This document shows, piece by piece, positions 52,476 to 61,576 of a stretch of DNA of 64,000 bases. The notes under the pieces are model-generated. The model worked only from the letters and a program-made list of their open reading frames with translations, searched no databases and was not told where the DNA came from. This DNA is from JBMORL01 sp049322335 (GTDB taxonomy: Bacteria; Bacteroidota; Bacteroidia; Flavobacteriales_D; UBA2798). Position 1 is the stretch's first letter, and every line of letters begins with the position of its first letter. The stretch is from contig JBMORL010000048.1 in the NCBI GenBank assembly GCA_049322335.1, forward strand, positions 70,905 to 134,904, read 5' to 3'. The position numbers and the translations under genes are program-made.

Positions 52476-52673
52476 ACTATCATTTTTTCGATCTGTTTCC
52501 GGGGTTTTTCGCTTCAGGGGGTTACCGTTTCTCCCCGCTTAGCCGGGCATTTCGCCTGCAATGCCCGTTGATTGTACTATAGAAATCGGTTTAGTGTATC
52601 TGTTTGAAGGATAAATGTTTAAAAAATAGTTAATTTTTACGTGGTTAGTTATCAGGAGTTTATCGATTATTCA

Positions 52674-52681
52674 TATTTTTG
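52674..52681 (+). promoter_or_regulatory. -7 promoter element of the STAS-like gene
   Basis: TATTTTTG fits TAnnTTTG, 11 bp upstream of the ATG at 52693, implying a very short leader. No TTTG at the -33 distance. Confidence 0.5.
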
Positions 52682-52692
52682 CGCCCATCAGT

Positions 52693-53133
52693 ATGGTAGA
52701 CAGCCCGATTAAGAACGATAAAATAAAGATCACCGAACCGGTGATTTTGCCAGCCGCCAGGGGAAATTTTGGAGAACTGGCGTATAGCGATGGTTTTGTT
52801 TACTGGAAAAATTCTGCTGAAAAAATTCTTGTAGACCTGCTGATGATCCATGAAGTGATAGCGGCTGCGAATAAGGTGACCAAAAATACAAAATCACCTA
52901 TGCTTATTGACTTTACCTCTGCAAAAGAACTGGTTTATACTCCCACTGCCCGTACTATGATAACGGGCTCGGACTTTGCGAAGATGCGAACTGCTATTGC
53001 CGTTTTGAATTCCCCCGCCATAAAAAATGCCAACCTGTTGCTTACCGGCATAAATAAATTCAATGTCCCCCTGAAAATATTCAACAACCAGGAGGAAGCA
53101 CTGGATTGGTTGCGTACTTTTATTCTCAATTAA
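52693..53133 (+). CDS. STAS/SpoIIAA-like protein (DUF7793-type)
   Basis: 146 aa, no signal peptide, no membrane segment. The order of strands and helices (FGELAYSDGFVYWKNSAEKI, then VDLLMIHEVIAAANKVTKNT, PMLIDFTSAKELVYTPTART, IKNANLLLTGINKFNVPLKI and the end EEALDWLRTF) is what I know from small STAS/SpoIIAA-like Bacteroidota proteins of the DUF7793 group. The phospho-acceptor Ser of true anti-anti-sigma factors is not recognisable. The function is unknown. It precedes the GH3/beta-lactamase gene by 28 bp, and the two may be cotranscribed. Confidence 0.6.
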   Translation: MVDSPIKNDKIKITEPVILPAARGNFGELAYSDGFVYWKNSAEKILVDLLMIHEVIAAANKVTKNTKSPMLIDFTSAKELVYTPTARTMITGSDFAKMRTAIAVLNSPAIKNANLLLTGINKFNVPLKIFNNQEEALDWLRTFILN

Positions 53134-53161
53134 TTTTTCTTTTTTGTAACGATATCCTTAC

Positions 53162-55999
53162 ATGAGCAGAAAAAAGCTGGCTTACCTTATTTTATTTGCT
53201 GCTGCAGCTTTGTCTATCATAGTGCTGCTTATCAACCGCGAAAAAAAGCTGGAAGAAAAACTACAGGAGAAAAAACTACGTCATGTTTCTTTCCTGGATG
53301 TTGACCCAAAATGGGCCGATTCGGTGTTGTCGAAAATGAGTATGCCGGAAAAAATTGCCCAGTTGTTTGTTGTTGAACTGAGTGTAAACCTGGTTGATTC
53401 TGCTGTGATATCTGCTGAAATCCCCAAACCGGGAGGATTTATTTTTTCTGATATTAATGCGGAAGAAATGACAAAAATGGCTGAAAAAATAAGGCAGGAG
53501 GAAAAAATTCCTTTTTTCATGGGAGCGGCCGATCCTTCTTACTTTTATAAAAAATCAGCTGTTTCAGACAGTGCAATGATTACTTATATCAATGAAGATA
53601 GTTTGATAAATGAATTTTTGCATTATGTTTCTCTTTCGGGAAAACAAAACGGGCTTAATTTTTTCAGTGAGCCATTTATCACCGCATTAAAAAGCGATCC
53701 CGGAATTTTTGCTGCAGGATTTCATTATGGAAATAAAAAATACGCACGTCTCGCCACTTTATTTTCCCGGCAAAACGCTTCTCATCACCTGTTGAGTTCG
53801 GCTTATATTCCTTTTGAAATAAAAGATTCCCTGAAATCGAAAACCACTACTTCTTACCTGCAGGCACTGGTTGACAGCGGTGTGGCTGTATTGGAAACCG
53901 ATCCGCGGTGGATGAGTGACGCCACACAAAAAACCGATGTGGGATATTATCTTACCTCCAAATTAAAATTCAAAGGAATAATTCTCGCTTCGGCCGATGA
54001 AAAAAAAGATATAAAACCACAACTGGAAAAAATGTTTGAATCGGGAGCGGGATTAATAAAAGTGAAAAATTTCGTGGAGGCTTTTACTGCTTTTTCGCAA
54101 CTGGTGGAAGCAAAGGAAATAGATAAACAGCTTATAGATGAACGGGTAAAAAAAATATTGCTGGCCAAAAGCTGGGTTCAGGTAAAACGGGAAGACACGC
54201 TTTCCTTCCGGCCGGTTCATCCACGGCACGAAGTGATGGAAAAACTGCTGACCGAAGCCTCGGTTTGTGTATTGAAAAACGACAATAAAATTCTTCCATT
54301 GAAACGCGTTAACGGAAAAAAAACATTATTTGCTTCAGCGGGCAGTCCGTTATATGATAACTCATTGGCCACACATGTGAAAAGTATGGGAATGGAAATT
54401 CGTACAACCAATTTTAAAGACCTGTCCTCTTTAGTTTCTAATAAAGCATTTTCGGGATCTTCACTGGTAATTGTTTCCATTGATAATTATTTACTGAAGG
54501 AAAGTGATAAAAAATCAATCGAAGAATTAAAAAAATTGCAATCCTCAAAAAATATTGTGGTGGTGAATTATTCCAACAGGAAAAACCTGGATTATCTTGA
54601 AGGTTTTAAAACCGTGGTCTTTTCTCCTTCCCACAAGGGAATGGCACATACCGCTGTTACCGAACAACTTTTTGGCAATGAAAAATCAAGCGGAAAACTT
54701 CCGGCAATCATTTCTTCATTTAAGGCAGGGGCGGGAATTGCTACCAAAAAAACAAGATTATCTTTCGTAAAACCCGAAGAACTTGGATTTGACAGCGATT
54801 CCCTGCTTTCTATCGACTATATCATGAACGAAGGAATAAGAAACCGTGCCTTTCCCGGGGGCGTAGTGTTGTTTGCCAAAGACGGAAAAATATTTTACCA
54901 CAAAGCTTACGGACATCATACCTATGAAGCAAAAGTCGCCACAAAAACCGATCACCTTTTCGACATTGCTTCCATGACAAAAACATGCGCCACCACCGTT
55001 ATGGCCATGCATCTCTATGAAAAGAAAAAGTATGGTTTGGATGATTCGCTCTACAAACATCTTCCCGATACGCTGCGTGATCATCACATTTACAACAGCA
55101 CACTTGAAAACATAACGTTCCGCGAGCTGCTGGTTCATGGCAGCGGCCTTCCTGCAGGACACAATATCATACGTTATCTCCGTTTTGATGAAGACTTTGG
55201 TAAGTTTGATTTGTATTTTTGTGATGAGCCCAATGAGGATTACTCTGTGCGCGTTGCTGAAAATTTTTATATCGAAAAATGTTGTGTGGACACACTGTGG
55301 TACGACCTCAACCGTTTAGGTACCAGCGGAACGAAAGATTATCTCTACAGCGATGCGAATATGAATGTATTATTTACTTTTCTCCGTTCGAAAATTGACA
55401 ATAAATGGGACCGTTATCTCGATTCACTTTTTTATGCGCCACTGGGAATGAAACGCACCTGTTTTAATCCGCGTGAGAAGGAATTTGAAGTTGATGAAAT
55501 TGTTCCCACCGAAGATGATAAATACTGGCGCGGACAATTGTTACAGGGATATGTGCATGATCCCACTGCCGCCTTGTATGGTGGTGTTGCAGGAAATGCA
55601 GGATTATTTTCTACCGCTTATGATCTTGCTATTCTTGCACAACTCTGGCTCAACAAAGGAGAATATGCGGGAGAACGATATTTTAATAACGCTACCATTG
55701 ATTTGTTCACCTCTTCACAACCCGGAACACACCGCGGGTTGGGATTCAATAAACAAATTTCGGGAAATACATACGGCTGTTCTCCCCATGCTTCTGATAA
55801 AACTTACGGACACACGGGCTTTACGGGTACAGCCATCTGGATTGACCCTGAAACACAAATCATTTATATTTTTCTCACCAACCGTGTGCATCCGGTTTCC
55901 GATAATAAAAAGATCATTGAACTGGGGACAACAAAACGCGTTCACAGTGTTGTTTATGAGCTGATGATGAACAAGGTTAAAAAAGAAACGGAGATGTGA
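53162..55999 (+). CDS. GH3-like/serine beta-lactamase-like fusion, GH3 half apparently inactive
   Basis: 945 aa. N-terminal signal anchor (LAYLILFAAAALSIIVLLIN). Residues about 45-340 resemble the N-terminal domain of family 3 glycosidases/NagZ (KWADSVLSKMSMPEKIAQLF and IFSDINAEEMTKMAEKI), but the KHFPGHG-type catalytic loop is absent from LATLFSRQNASHHLLSSAYI, and the nucleophile segment reads GIILASADEKKD instead of a TDAM-type sequence. A Rossmann-like linker follows. Residues about 540-945 are a serine hydrolase/class C-like beta-lactamase: SxxK at S604-K607, Y729 with YSDANM, and GHTGFTGTAIWIDPE near the end. Fusions of this kind occur in Bacteroidota; the acyl-enzyme half appears intact. 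Confidence 0.82.
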   Translation: MSRKKLAYLILFAAAALSIIVLLINREKKLEEKLQEKKLRHVSFLDVDPKWADSVLSKMSMPEKIAQLFVVELSVNLVDSAVISAEIPKPGGFIFSDINAEEMTKMAEKIRQEEKIPFFMGAADPSYFYKKSAVSDSAMITYINEDSLINEFLHYVSLSGKQNGLNFFSEPFITALKSDPGIFAAGFHYGNKKYARLATLFSRQNASHHLLSSAYIPFEIKDSLKSKTTTSYLQALVDSGVAVLETDPRWMSDATQKTDVGYYLTSKLKFKGIILASADEKKDIKPQLEKMFESGAGLIKVKNFVEAFTAFSQLVEAKEIDKQLIDERVKKILLAKSWVQVKREDTLSFRPVHPRHEVMEKLLTEASVCVLKNDNKILPLKRVNGKKTLFASAGSPLYDNSLATHVKSMGMEIRTTNFKDLSSLVSNKAFSGSSLVIVSIDNYLLKESDKKSIEELKKLQSSKNIVVVNYSNRKNLDYLEGFKTVVFSPSHKGMAHTAVTEQLFGNEKSSGKLPAIISSFKAGAGIATKKTRLSFVKPEELGFDSDSLLSIDYIMNEGIRNRAFPGGVVLFAKDGKIFYHKAYGHHTYEAKVATKTDHLFDIASMTKTCATTVMAMHLYEKKKYGLDDSLYKHLPDTLRDHHIYNSTLENITFRELLVHGSGLPAGHNIIRYLRFDEDFGKFDLYFCDEPNEDYSVRVAENFYIEKCCVDTLWYDLNRLGTSGTKDYLYSDANMNVLFTFLRSKIDNKWDRYLDSLFYAPLGMKRTCFNPREKEFEVDEIVPTEDDKYWRGQLLQGYVHDPTAALYGGVAGNAGLFSTAYDLAILAQLWLNKGEYAGERYFNNATIDLFTSSQPGTHRGLGFNKQISGNTYGCSPHASDKTYGHTGFTGTAIWIDPETQIIYIFLTNRVHPVSDNKKIIELGTTKRVHSVVYELMMNKVKKETEM

Positions 56000-56020
56000 G
56001 GCGAGTGAGAGATGAGAGAA

Positions 56021-56194
56021 TGCAAGATGCCGCTCCTAACGGAGCTATTTTATTTTGATATTTCTTCTACAAAGATGACGTCCCTAACGGGACTCTGCTG
56101 ACATTTTCTGATCTCCCAGCCCCATTAGTGGTGCCATCTTTGTAGTAAATAGTTTTCGTTTTCACAAGAGCTCCGTCAGGAGCGGCATCTTGCA
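56021..56194. repeat. Nested inverted-repeat element
   Basis: Outer arms TGCAAGATGCCGCTCCTAAC(GGAGCT) at 56021-56046 and AGCTCCGTCAGGAGCGGCAT(CTTGCA) at 56169-56194 are imperfectly complementary. Inner arms CTACAAAGATG (56067-56077) and CATCTTTGTAG (56135-56145) are exact. A third palindrome CCCTAACGGG sits at 56082-56091. There is no coding content. Confidence 0.75.
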
Positions 56195-56254
56195 TCTATC
56201 CGCACCAAACATCCGTTTTCCATTAACGAAAATTTTCGGCTCAATCTCTTTTCT

Positions 56255-56262
56255 TACATTTG
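56255..56262 (+). promoter_or_regulatory. -7 promoter element of the second LysE gene
   Basis: TACATTTG matches TAnnTTTG, 17 bp ahead of the TTG start. TTTC at 56233-56236 is at 18 bp. Confidence 0.5.
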
Positions 56263-56278
56263 ACGCAAATTCTGGCTT

Positions 56279-56887
56279 TTGACAGACGCGATCCTTCATG
56301 GTTTCGGAACGGGAATGGTGTTCAGCATAATGCTGGGCACGGTGTTTTTTTCCATTATACAAAACAGCATCGACAACGGACTGAAAAGCGGGATGCTGAT
56401 CTCTCTCGGGGTAATTGTTTCGGACATTTTACTGATAACATTATCTTATTTCAACGCCAACCTGATTCCCGAACATGGGATGGCAGATGTAATTGTAAGA
56501 ATAACGGGATGCGCATTGCTGATGTTTATGGGAATATTCAGTATTGTGAAAAAAAGATCGGTGTTGTATCCAAAAACTTCTGAAGCTCCTTTTTACCTCC
56601 ACATAGCCAACGGTTTTTTGCTGAATTCCCTCAACCCGGGAAATTTTTTCCAATGGATCGTTGCTTCTGCATATGCCAAAAACACACTGGAATTTGATGA
56701 AAATTCCATGCTGACCTTTTATGGTGCTGCATTATGCGCCATATTTTTCACCGAGTCGGTGATCGCAGTGGGAGCTTCGATGCTGAAGAAATATATTAAT
56801 GAAAAAGTGTTTAATGCAATAAATGTGATTACGGGGATTGTTTTTGTGGTGTTGGGAGTTTGGTTGTTGAAACCTATATTTTTATAA
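56279..56887 (+). CDS. LysE/RhtB family exporter (second copy)
   Basis: 202 aa from a TTG at 56279. The start TTG-ACA-GAC gives MTDAILHGFGTGMVFSIMLG, which aligns with LDPILEGFFMGFVLSLLLG of the other LysE protein, so the TTG is likely right; the next ATG would remove the first helix. Six membrane segments: VFFSIIQNSIDNGLKSGMLI, LGVIVSDILLITLSYF, NGFLLNSLNPGNFFQWIVAS, FFTESVIAVGASMLKKYI and VLGVWLLKPIFL are clear. The substrate is unknown. The two LysE-like proteins in the window differ in most positions, so they are paralogues of different specificity rather than a recent duplication. Confidence 0.85.
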   Translation: MTDAILHGFGTGMVFSIMLGTVFFSIIQNSIDNGLKSGMLISLGVIVSDILLITLSYFNANLIPEHGMADVIVRITGCALLMFMGIFSIVKKRSVLYPKTSEAPFYLHIANGFLLNSLNPGNFFQWIVASAYAKNTLEFDENSMLTFYGAALCAIFFTESVIAVGASMLKKYINEKVFNAINVITGIVFVVLGVWLLKPIFL

Positions 56888-56974
56888 AACAAGATTTTTT
56901 CGAAAACCGAACAAATGAATGACGAATACATGAACAAATGAATTTTGAAATAAATTCAAAATACTATTATTATA

Positions 56975-57532
56975 GTGAAATTTAATACTGCTATTATAAC
57001 CTTCTTTTTTTCAGCCATTTCCGGAGCAGTAACCGGAATTTTACTTTGTTATGAATACTGGTTTATGACCGGCCTAACCTCTGGTCTGTTATTCGGATTT
57101 TTCACTTCGCTTGCGAATCTAAAATATTACAGGGAACAAAAATGGGCTTTAATTTTTAATACATTTTTATGCCCAATCATGGTCTTGTTGGCTGTTTTTA
57201 TTAACGTAATAATAACTGAATTATATCTTTTGTTACCCCGGGTAATCAGCAGTATTGAACTATCCACTTGTTTAGGCATATCTTTATCATTTTGTTTTTC
57301 GCTTTTGTTTTTCTTTCACAAACAAAATAAACTACGGTTGTTAATATATACAACTATAACGGGTGGAGTTAGTGCCTTCTTCGTATCCCATTTAAACCAT
57401 CTTATAGGTGGAACTGATTATTTTAACATAAACAATATGGGTTTGGTTTCTGTATTATTTGCACTTTGGTTTGGCCTTACAGGTGCTTCAATTAGTTTGT
57501 TTATGGATAAAAAATGGAAGGATTTGAAATAA
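56975..57532 (+). CDS. Membrane protein of unknown function
   Basis: 185 aa, GTG start at 56975. About six hydrophobic segments (for instance IITFFFSAISGAVTGILLCY, LTSGLLFGFFTSLANL, LCPIMVLLAVFINVIITELY, LGISLSFCFSLLFFFHKQNK, and LVSVLFALWFGLTGASISLF) separated by short loops. I recognise no family. The base composition is lower in GC than the neighbours and the spacer upstream contains ATGAA-rich simple sequence, so this gene may be poorly conserved or recently acquired. Confidence 0.6.
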   Translation: MKFNTAIITFFFSAISGAVTGILLCYEYWFMTGLTSGLLFGFFTSLANLKYYREQKWALIFNTFLCPIMVLLAVFINVIITELYLLLPRVISSIELSTCLGISLSFCFSLLFFFHKQNKLRLLIYTTITGGVSAFFVSHLNHLIGGTDYFNINNMGLVSVLFALWFGLTGASISLFMDKKWKDLK

Positions 57533-57537
57533 CTCTT

Positions 57538-58884
57538 TTAAATAGTTTCCAAAAAATCCTCCAACTCCGCAAATTCTGTTTTTGAATATTCGTCATCCAG
57601 CCATTTTTCGGGGTGAGATTTTACTTCGGGGTAAGGGATAAATTTCAGTTCGTGTACTTTTCCGTTTTCAATTTTTGCTTTGGCGTAAACAGGATGTATT
57701 TCAAGTTTTGCGATGCGGGTTTCGGGTTTGCCGTTCATTTCTCCTTTGGCGATGTGCAACTTCAGCATCAGCGGCAGGTGGCACCATTTGTAAATATCGT
57801 ATGCCACAAAATCGCCCAGCGAGTATGCAATGAATGTTTCTTTTTGCTCTCCGTTCATTTCATACACAAAGTTTTCCATGGCCTGCGGATTGTGGGGATG
57901 AGAACACAAAACGATTTCCACTCCCGTTTCTACGCATACCCGGTGAACGTTATTTACAATATGCTGAGATGGCCACAATTGATAGGCGCATCCCATGTGC
58001 AGTGACAACACCACCACGTCTGATTTTTTCCTGGCCTCTTTCACCATTTGTATCACCGGTAACAGATCGGGATTCTTTGTGTTAAGCAAAACATGATTAC
58101 AGAGCCAGGGGTCGTTTTCGGGAACAGTAAATTCGTTGAGGGAAAACGTAAATGCAACAAAACTTACTTTTATTCCATTTTTTTCCAAAACCGGAAACTG
58201 AAATTTTTCTTCTTCAGTTAGCGCAGCCCCGCAATACGAAATGTTTTTTTCTTTGAGAAACCGCATTGTGTTTTTTAATCCTTCACTTCCCTGGTCAAGA
58301 GAATGGTTATTGGCCACGGATAAAACATCATATCCCTTGTATTTCCCATTTCCACTGAAGATTTCAAACATTTCTTCATCACCATTGAACAACATGTGGC
58401 TTAACATCACTTCGGGAACCAGTGATGCTTTTTTGTTCCTGTCAACAGGAGTTTCGAGGTTGGCGAAAACAATATCGGATGAAAAAAAGAGATCCCCGGT
58501 TTCATCCCATAAATTTTTGCATACCGTTTTATTAATGCATTCATACGGCATCAGGTCGCCAGCTGCGCTTAGGGTAATGACGTTATGTTGTACAAATCCT
58601 TCGGGCAGATGGAAATGAAGATTCTGGTGCCGGAAATAATCTTCCAGTCCGCTGTTTTTTTCGGCATTTACAATAGCTTTGAAATAATATTTGTAACCGA
58701 GATACAGTTTGTCGCGGGTGGACATCAACCTCGGATCTTCATGGTGAAACGGGACAGGATATTTCCACTTTTTTCCATAAAAAAGAGAAAGGATCCTGAA
58801 CAAAAAACGCAAACCGGCAACGAGGAATTTTCCTTTGAAACTAATGGCTCTTACAGGCCTGAATGTCCTGTAATCAACAGCCAT
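57538..58884 (-). CDS. CapA family protein (poly-gamma-glutamate capsule type)
   Basis: 448 aa. CapA proteins have a metallophosphatase-like fold and take part in poly-gamma-glutamate or similar capsule polymers; homologues of unknown function are widespread. Motifs: LSAAGDLMPYECINKT, VFANLETPVDRNKK, DVLSVANNHSLDQGSEGLKN (metal-binding Asn-His), ISYCGAALTEEEKFQFPVLE, VVVLSLHMGCAYQLWPSQHI and VEIVLCSHPHNPQAMENFVY with YSLGDFVA. The N-terminal 90 residues are extra, with a hydrophobic helix (FLVAGLRFLFRILSLFYGKK) that could anchor it. Its start overlaps the stop of the PfkB kinase gene by one base (TAATG). Confidence 0.87.
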   Translation of the reverse strand: MAVDYRTFRPVRAISFKGKFLVAGLRFLFRILSLFYGKKWKYPVPFHHEDPRLMSTRDKLYLGYKYYFKAIVNAEKNSGLEDYFRHQNLHFHLPEGFVQHNVITLSAAGDLMPYECINKTVCKNLWDETGDLFFSSDIVFANLETPVDRNKKASLVPEVMLSHMLFNGDEEMFEIFSGNGKYKGYDVLSVANNHSLDQGSEGLKNTMRFLKEKNISYCGAALTEEEKFQFPVLEKNGIKVSFVAFTFSLNEFTVPENDPWLCNHVLLNTKNPDLLPVIQMVKEARKKSDVVVLSLHMGCAYQLWPSQHIVNNVHRVCVETGVEIVLCSHPHNPQAMENFVYEMNGEQKETFIAYSLGDFVAYDIYKWCHLPLMLKLHIAKGEMNGKPETRIAKLEIHPVYAKAKIENGKVHELKFIPYPEVKSHPEKWLDDEYSKTEFAELEDFLETI

Positions 58885-59813
58885 TATCCTTCTACAAATT
58901 CGATATTGAAATCCACAAGGTTCACAAACTGCTGGATGCGGTGATCGATTTCATCATTGGTGAGCGTAAGCAGTCTTTCGGTTCCGAATTTTTCTACGGT
59001 GAAAGAAGCCAGCGAAGAACCGATGATGATCGCGCGTTTCATATTATCGAAAGAAATATCTTTTGTGTGTGACAGGAAACCGATAAATCCTCCTGCAAAT
59101 GTATCTCCTGCTCCGGTAGGATCCATTACTTCTTCCAATGGTAAAGCAGGAGCAAAAAACATTTGTTCTTTATTAAATAACAACGCTCCGTGTTCACCTT
59201 TTTTTATTACTACATATTTCGGCCCCATTGTCATGATCTTTCTTGCAGCTTTCACCAACGAGTATTCACCTGAAAGCTGGCGCGCTTCTTCATCATTGAT
59301 CGTAATCACATCCACCATTTTCATTACTTCCTTCAGTGGTTCAAGAGCAATATCCATCCAGAAATTCATGGTGTCGAGCACAACGAGTTTCGGACGATTT
59401 TTCAGTTGCTTTATCACCTTCATCTGCACATTGGGATCCAGATTCCCCAGCATGAGGAATTCACAATCCTGGTAAGAACCGGGCACAACGGGATCGAAAG
59501 TGGCCAGCACATTCAATTGTGTATCGAGTGTATCGCGTGAGTTAAGATCGTAATGATATTTTCCTGCCCAGAAAAAAGATTTTTCTCCCTTTTTAATTTG
59601 TAATCCTTCCAGCTCAATGCCTTTTGCTTTCATTTTTTCCAGCATGGGCATATCGTAATCATCACCAATAACGGAAATGAGTTTATTTTTTTTATGGAAA
59701 AATGAAGCCGCCAGTGAAATGTAAGTAGCGGCCCCACCTACTATTTTATCTGTTTTTCCGAAGGGGGTTTCAATGGCGTCAAAGGCAACGGTTCCGACAA
59801 TAACTAAACTCAT
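58884..59813 (-). CDS. PfkB-family sugar kinase
   Basis: 309 aa. Ribokinase/PfkB fold; family members phosphorylate sugars or nucleosides. N-terminal VGGAATYISLAASFFHKKNK (substrate-side Gly-Gly), then the ATP-side signature DPTGAGDTFAGGFIGFLSHT with the anion hole and catalytic Asp. KLVVLDTMNFWMDIA and VITINDEEARQLSGEY fit nucleoside- or sugar-kinase members in which a beta-lid closes the site. Annotation of this Bacteroidota group is often only 'carbohydrate kinase' and the substrate is not clear. It is coupled to capA. TATATTTG on the minus strand (59837-59830) is a perfect -7. Confidence 0.87.
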   Translation of the reverse strand: MSLVIVGTVAFDAIETPFGKTDKIVGGAATYISLAASFFHKKNKLISVIGDDYDMPMLEKMKAKGIELEGLQIKKGEKSFFWAGKYHYDLNSRDTLDTQLNVLATFDPVVPGSYQDCEFLMLGNLDPNVQMKVIKQLKNRPKLVVLDTMNFWMDIALEPLKEVMKMVDVITINDEEARQLSGEYSLVKAARKIMTMGPKYVVIKKGEHGALLFNKEQMFFAPALPLEEVMDPTGAGDTFAGGFIGFLSHTKDISFDNMKRAIIIGSSLASFTVEKFGTERLLTLTNDEIDHRIQQFVNLVDFNIEFVEG

Positions 59814-60123
59814 AGTGATGGTTTTTGTGCAAATATAACAGAGAATTCGTTATTTTTCCTTTCCTGACATAATTTACTATCCTGCCGCTTGCTGTGTGCC
59901 GGTCATTGCGAGCCCCTGCCCTGAGGGGTGAAGCAATCTGCATTTTCGGGAAGCATTATAAAGACAAATTGTCCATTCGCACTAATGCAGATTGCTTCGC
60001 CCGAAGACTCACCCGCAATGACAATCCGCAGGGTTATCGTACTTCCCCTTATGAATAAAAGGGGGATGTCACTCTTGTGTGAATGAAAAAAATGGTTATC
60101 TTTAAAGCCTTCTAACACTGCGC
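59814..60123. other. Intergenic region between divergent genes
   Basis: No gene seen. It contains the pfkB -7 element (59830-59837), the dispersed repeat pair (59902-60022) and, on the plus strand, CTTG (60074-60077)-N19-TATCTTTA (60097-60104), a near-consensus promoter for the gene at 60124. Confidence 0.6.
59902..60022. repeat. Dispersed intergenic repeat, complete inverted pair (copy 4)
   Basis: GTCATTGCGAGCCCCTGCCC...GTGAAGCAATCTGCATT (59902-59944) faces AATGCAGATTGCTTCGCCCG...CACCCGCAATGAC (59984-60022). Outer arms are exact inverted copies; inner arms differ but each pairs with itself (CCCCT...AGGGG). It is the most complete copy of the family in the window. Confidence 0.8.
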
Positions 60124-61475
60124 ATGAAAAGACTTTTACCATTAGTACTTTCCGTACTTCTATTTTCATTCGGGAAAACAGGTTTTTCCCAATGCACCAT
60201 TGACTTCAGCCAAACTTCGCCCGGATTATATCCCGACACATTGCCCGATGGATATGTAGGACAATCCTATAACCAGGACATCACTTTCGTTTTGCCGCTG
60301 GATACAATGGGTTACCAGTTCACCAATTTTCATATTCTTTCCATCTCGCTTCCGGTGGGTTTAAACTGGGTGTGTAATAATTCAGGAAACGGATGCAACT
60401 ACGATCCGCAGGTGAATCAATATGGCTGTGTGAATGTGAGCGGCACACCACTTTTGGCCGGTCAATATAATGTGGATGTAACCGTAATTGCCGATCTTAC
60501 CATTGTGCAGGGAGTTCCGGTTACCTTCCAGGTGTTTATGGAAATTCTTCCCAATAACACACCGGTTTCCAATACCGGATTCAGCATGACGGGTTCCAAC
60601 GGATGTTTGCCGGTGACGGTGAATTTTACCAATAACAACCCGGGATTACTGGCCTATGCGTGGAATTTCGGAAACGGAAATACAAGTACTGTTGAAAATC
60701 CCGCTCCTCAGATTTACAATACCATTGGCGATTTTGTGGTGAATTACCAGGCCTGGGCAGATACTACCACGGTGCATGTGTATACATTAACTGATGTTAC
60801 GATCAATACTATTCAAAGTGTTTTTTCATGGGGATATCCAACGGAATTAAATCCTGATCCGTATTTTAAAATAAAAGAAAACGGAAATATTATTTACAAT
60901 TCCAATTATGTAGAAGATACTTATCCACCTCTTTCGTGGACAGTGAGCATAGTGATGGATCCGGCCAATACGTATGTTCTGGAAGTGTGGGATGAAGATG
61001 ATTATGAAATTTTTTATGGTGGTGATGATTTGATAGGAACCCACACTATGAACCTGAACGGTTGTTCGGGTTGTGCCGCGGGAACAGATGCCATTGTAAG
61101 TTATACTATCGATCATGTTATCATTCCTCCCGCGCCATCAGTTGTTTCTGCCGATACGGTGCATGTGAATGGTTATCCCGGTGAGCCGAATATTTATTAC
61201 GACTCACTGAATCATGTATTGCATACTGATTCTGTTTCGTATTTACTGCAATGGTATTTTAACGGAAGTCCGCTGTCGGGAGAAACCAATCCTACAGATA
61301 CAGTTCTGCTTTCGGGAGATTATTTTGTGGTGGCTATAAATACTGACGGTTGTGTTGCTTTTTCAGATACGATCACTGCCGTGTATTGCCAGAATCTTGT
61401 TCCTGCAATAAACGTAAACGGAACTTTACTTTCAACTCCGGATACTACAGGCAATTCATTTCAATGGATGTATAA
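60124..61475 (+). CDS. PKD-domain extracellular protein, 3' part lost in scaffold gap
   Basis: 450 codons are visible before the N stretch. Signal peptide (MKRLLPLVLSVLLFSFGKTG, cleavage after FSQ). The N-terminal part has a putative Ig-like fold (LPDGYVGQSYNQDITFVLPL, GCVNVSGTPLLAGQYNVDVT), then a PKD domain with YAWNFGNGNTSTVENPAPQI near residue 180. Further beta domains contain WDEDDYEIFYGGDDLIGTHT and YLLQWYFNGSPLSGETNPTD. The reading frame runs through the gap to a stop at 61591-61593, but those last residues (PDLTI) come from repeat DNA and are not trustworthy. Probably a large T9SS cargo protein whose sorting domain is in the gap. Confidence 0.8.
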
Positions 61476-61575
61476 NNNNNNNNNNNNNNNNNNNNNNNNN
61501 NNNNNNNNNNNNNNNNNNNNNNNNNNNNNNNNNNNNNNNNNNNNNNNNNNNNNNNNNNNNNNNNNNNNNNNNNNN
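61476..61575. other. Assembly gap of 100 N
   Basis: The right flank begins inside a dispersed repeat (CGACCTGACAAT at 61577-61588), and the left flank ends in a PKD-protein gene. The gap is thus probably caused by the repeat or by the repetitive gene end, and its true length is unknown. Confidence 0.9.
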
Positions 61576-61576
61576 C

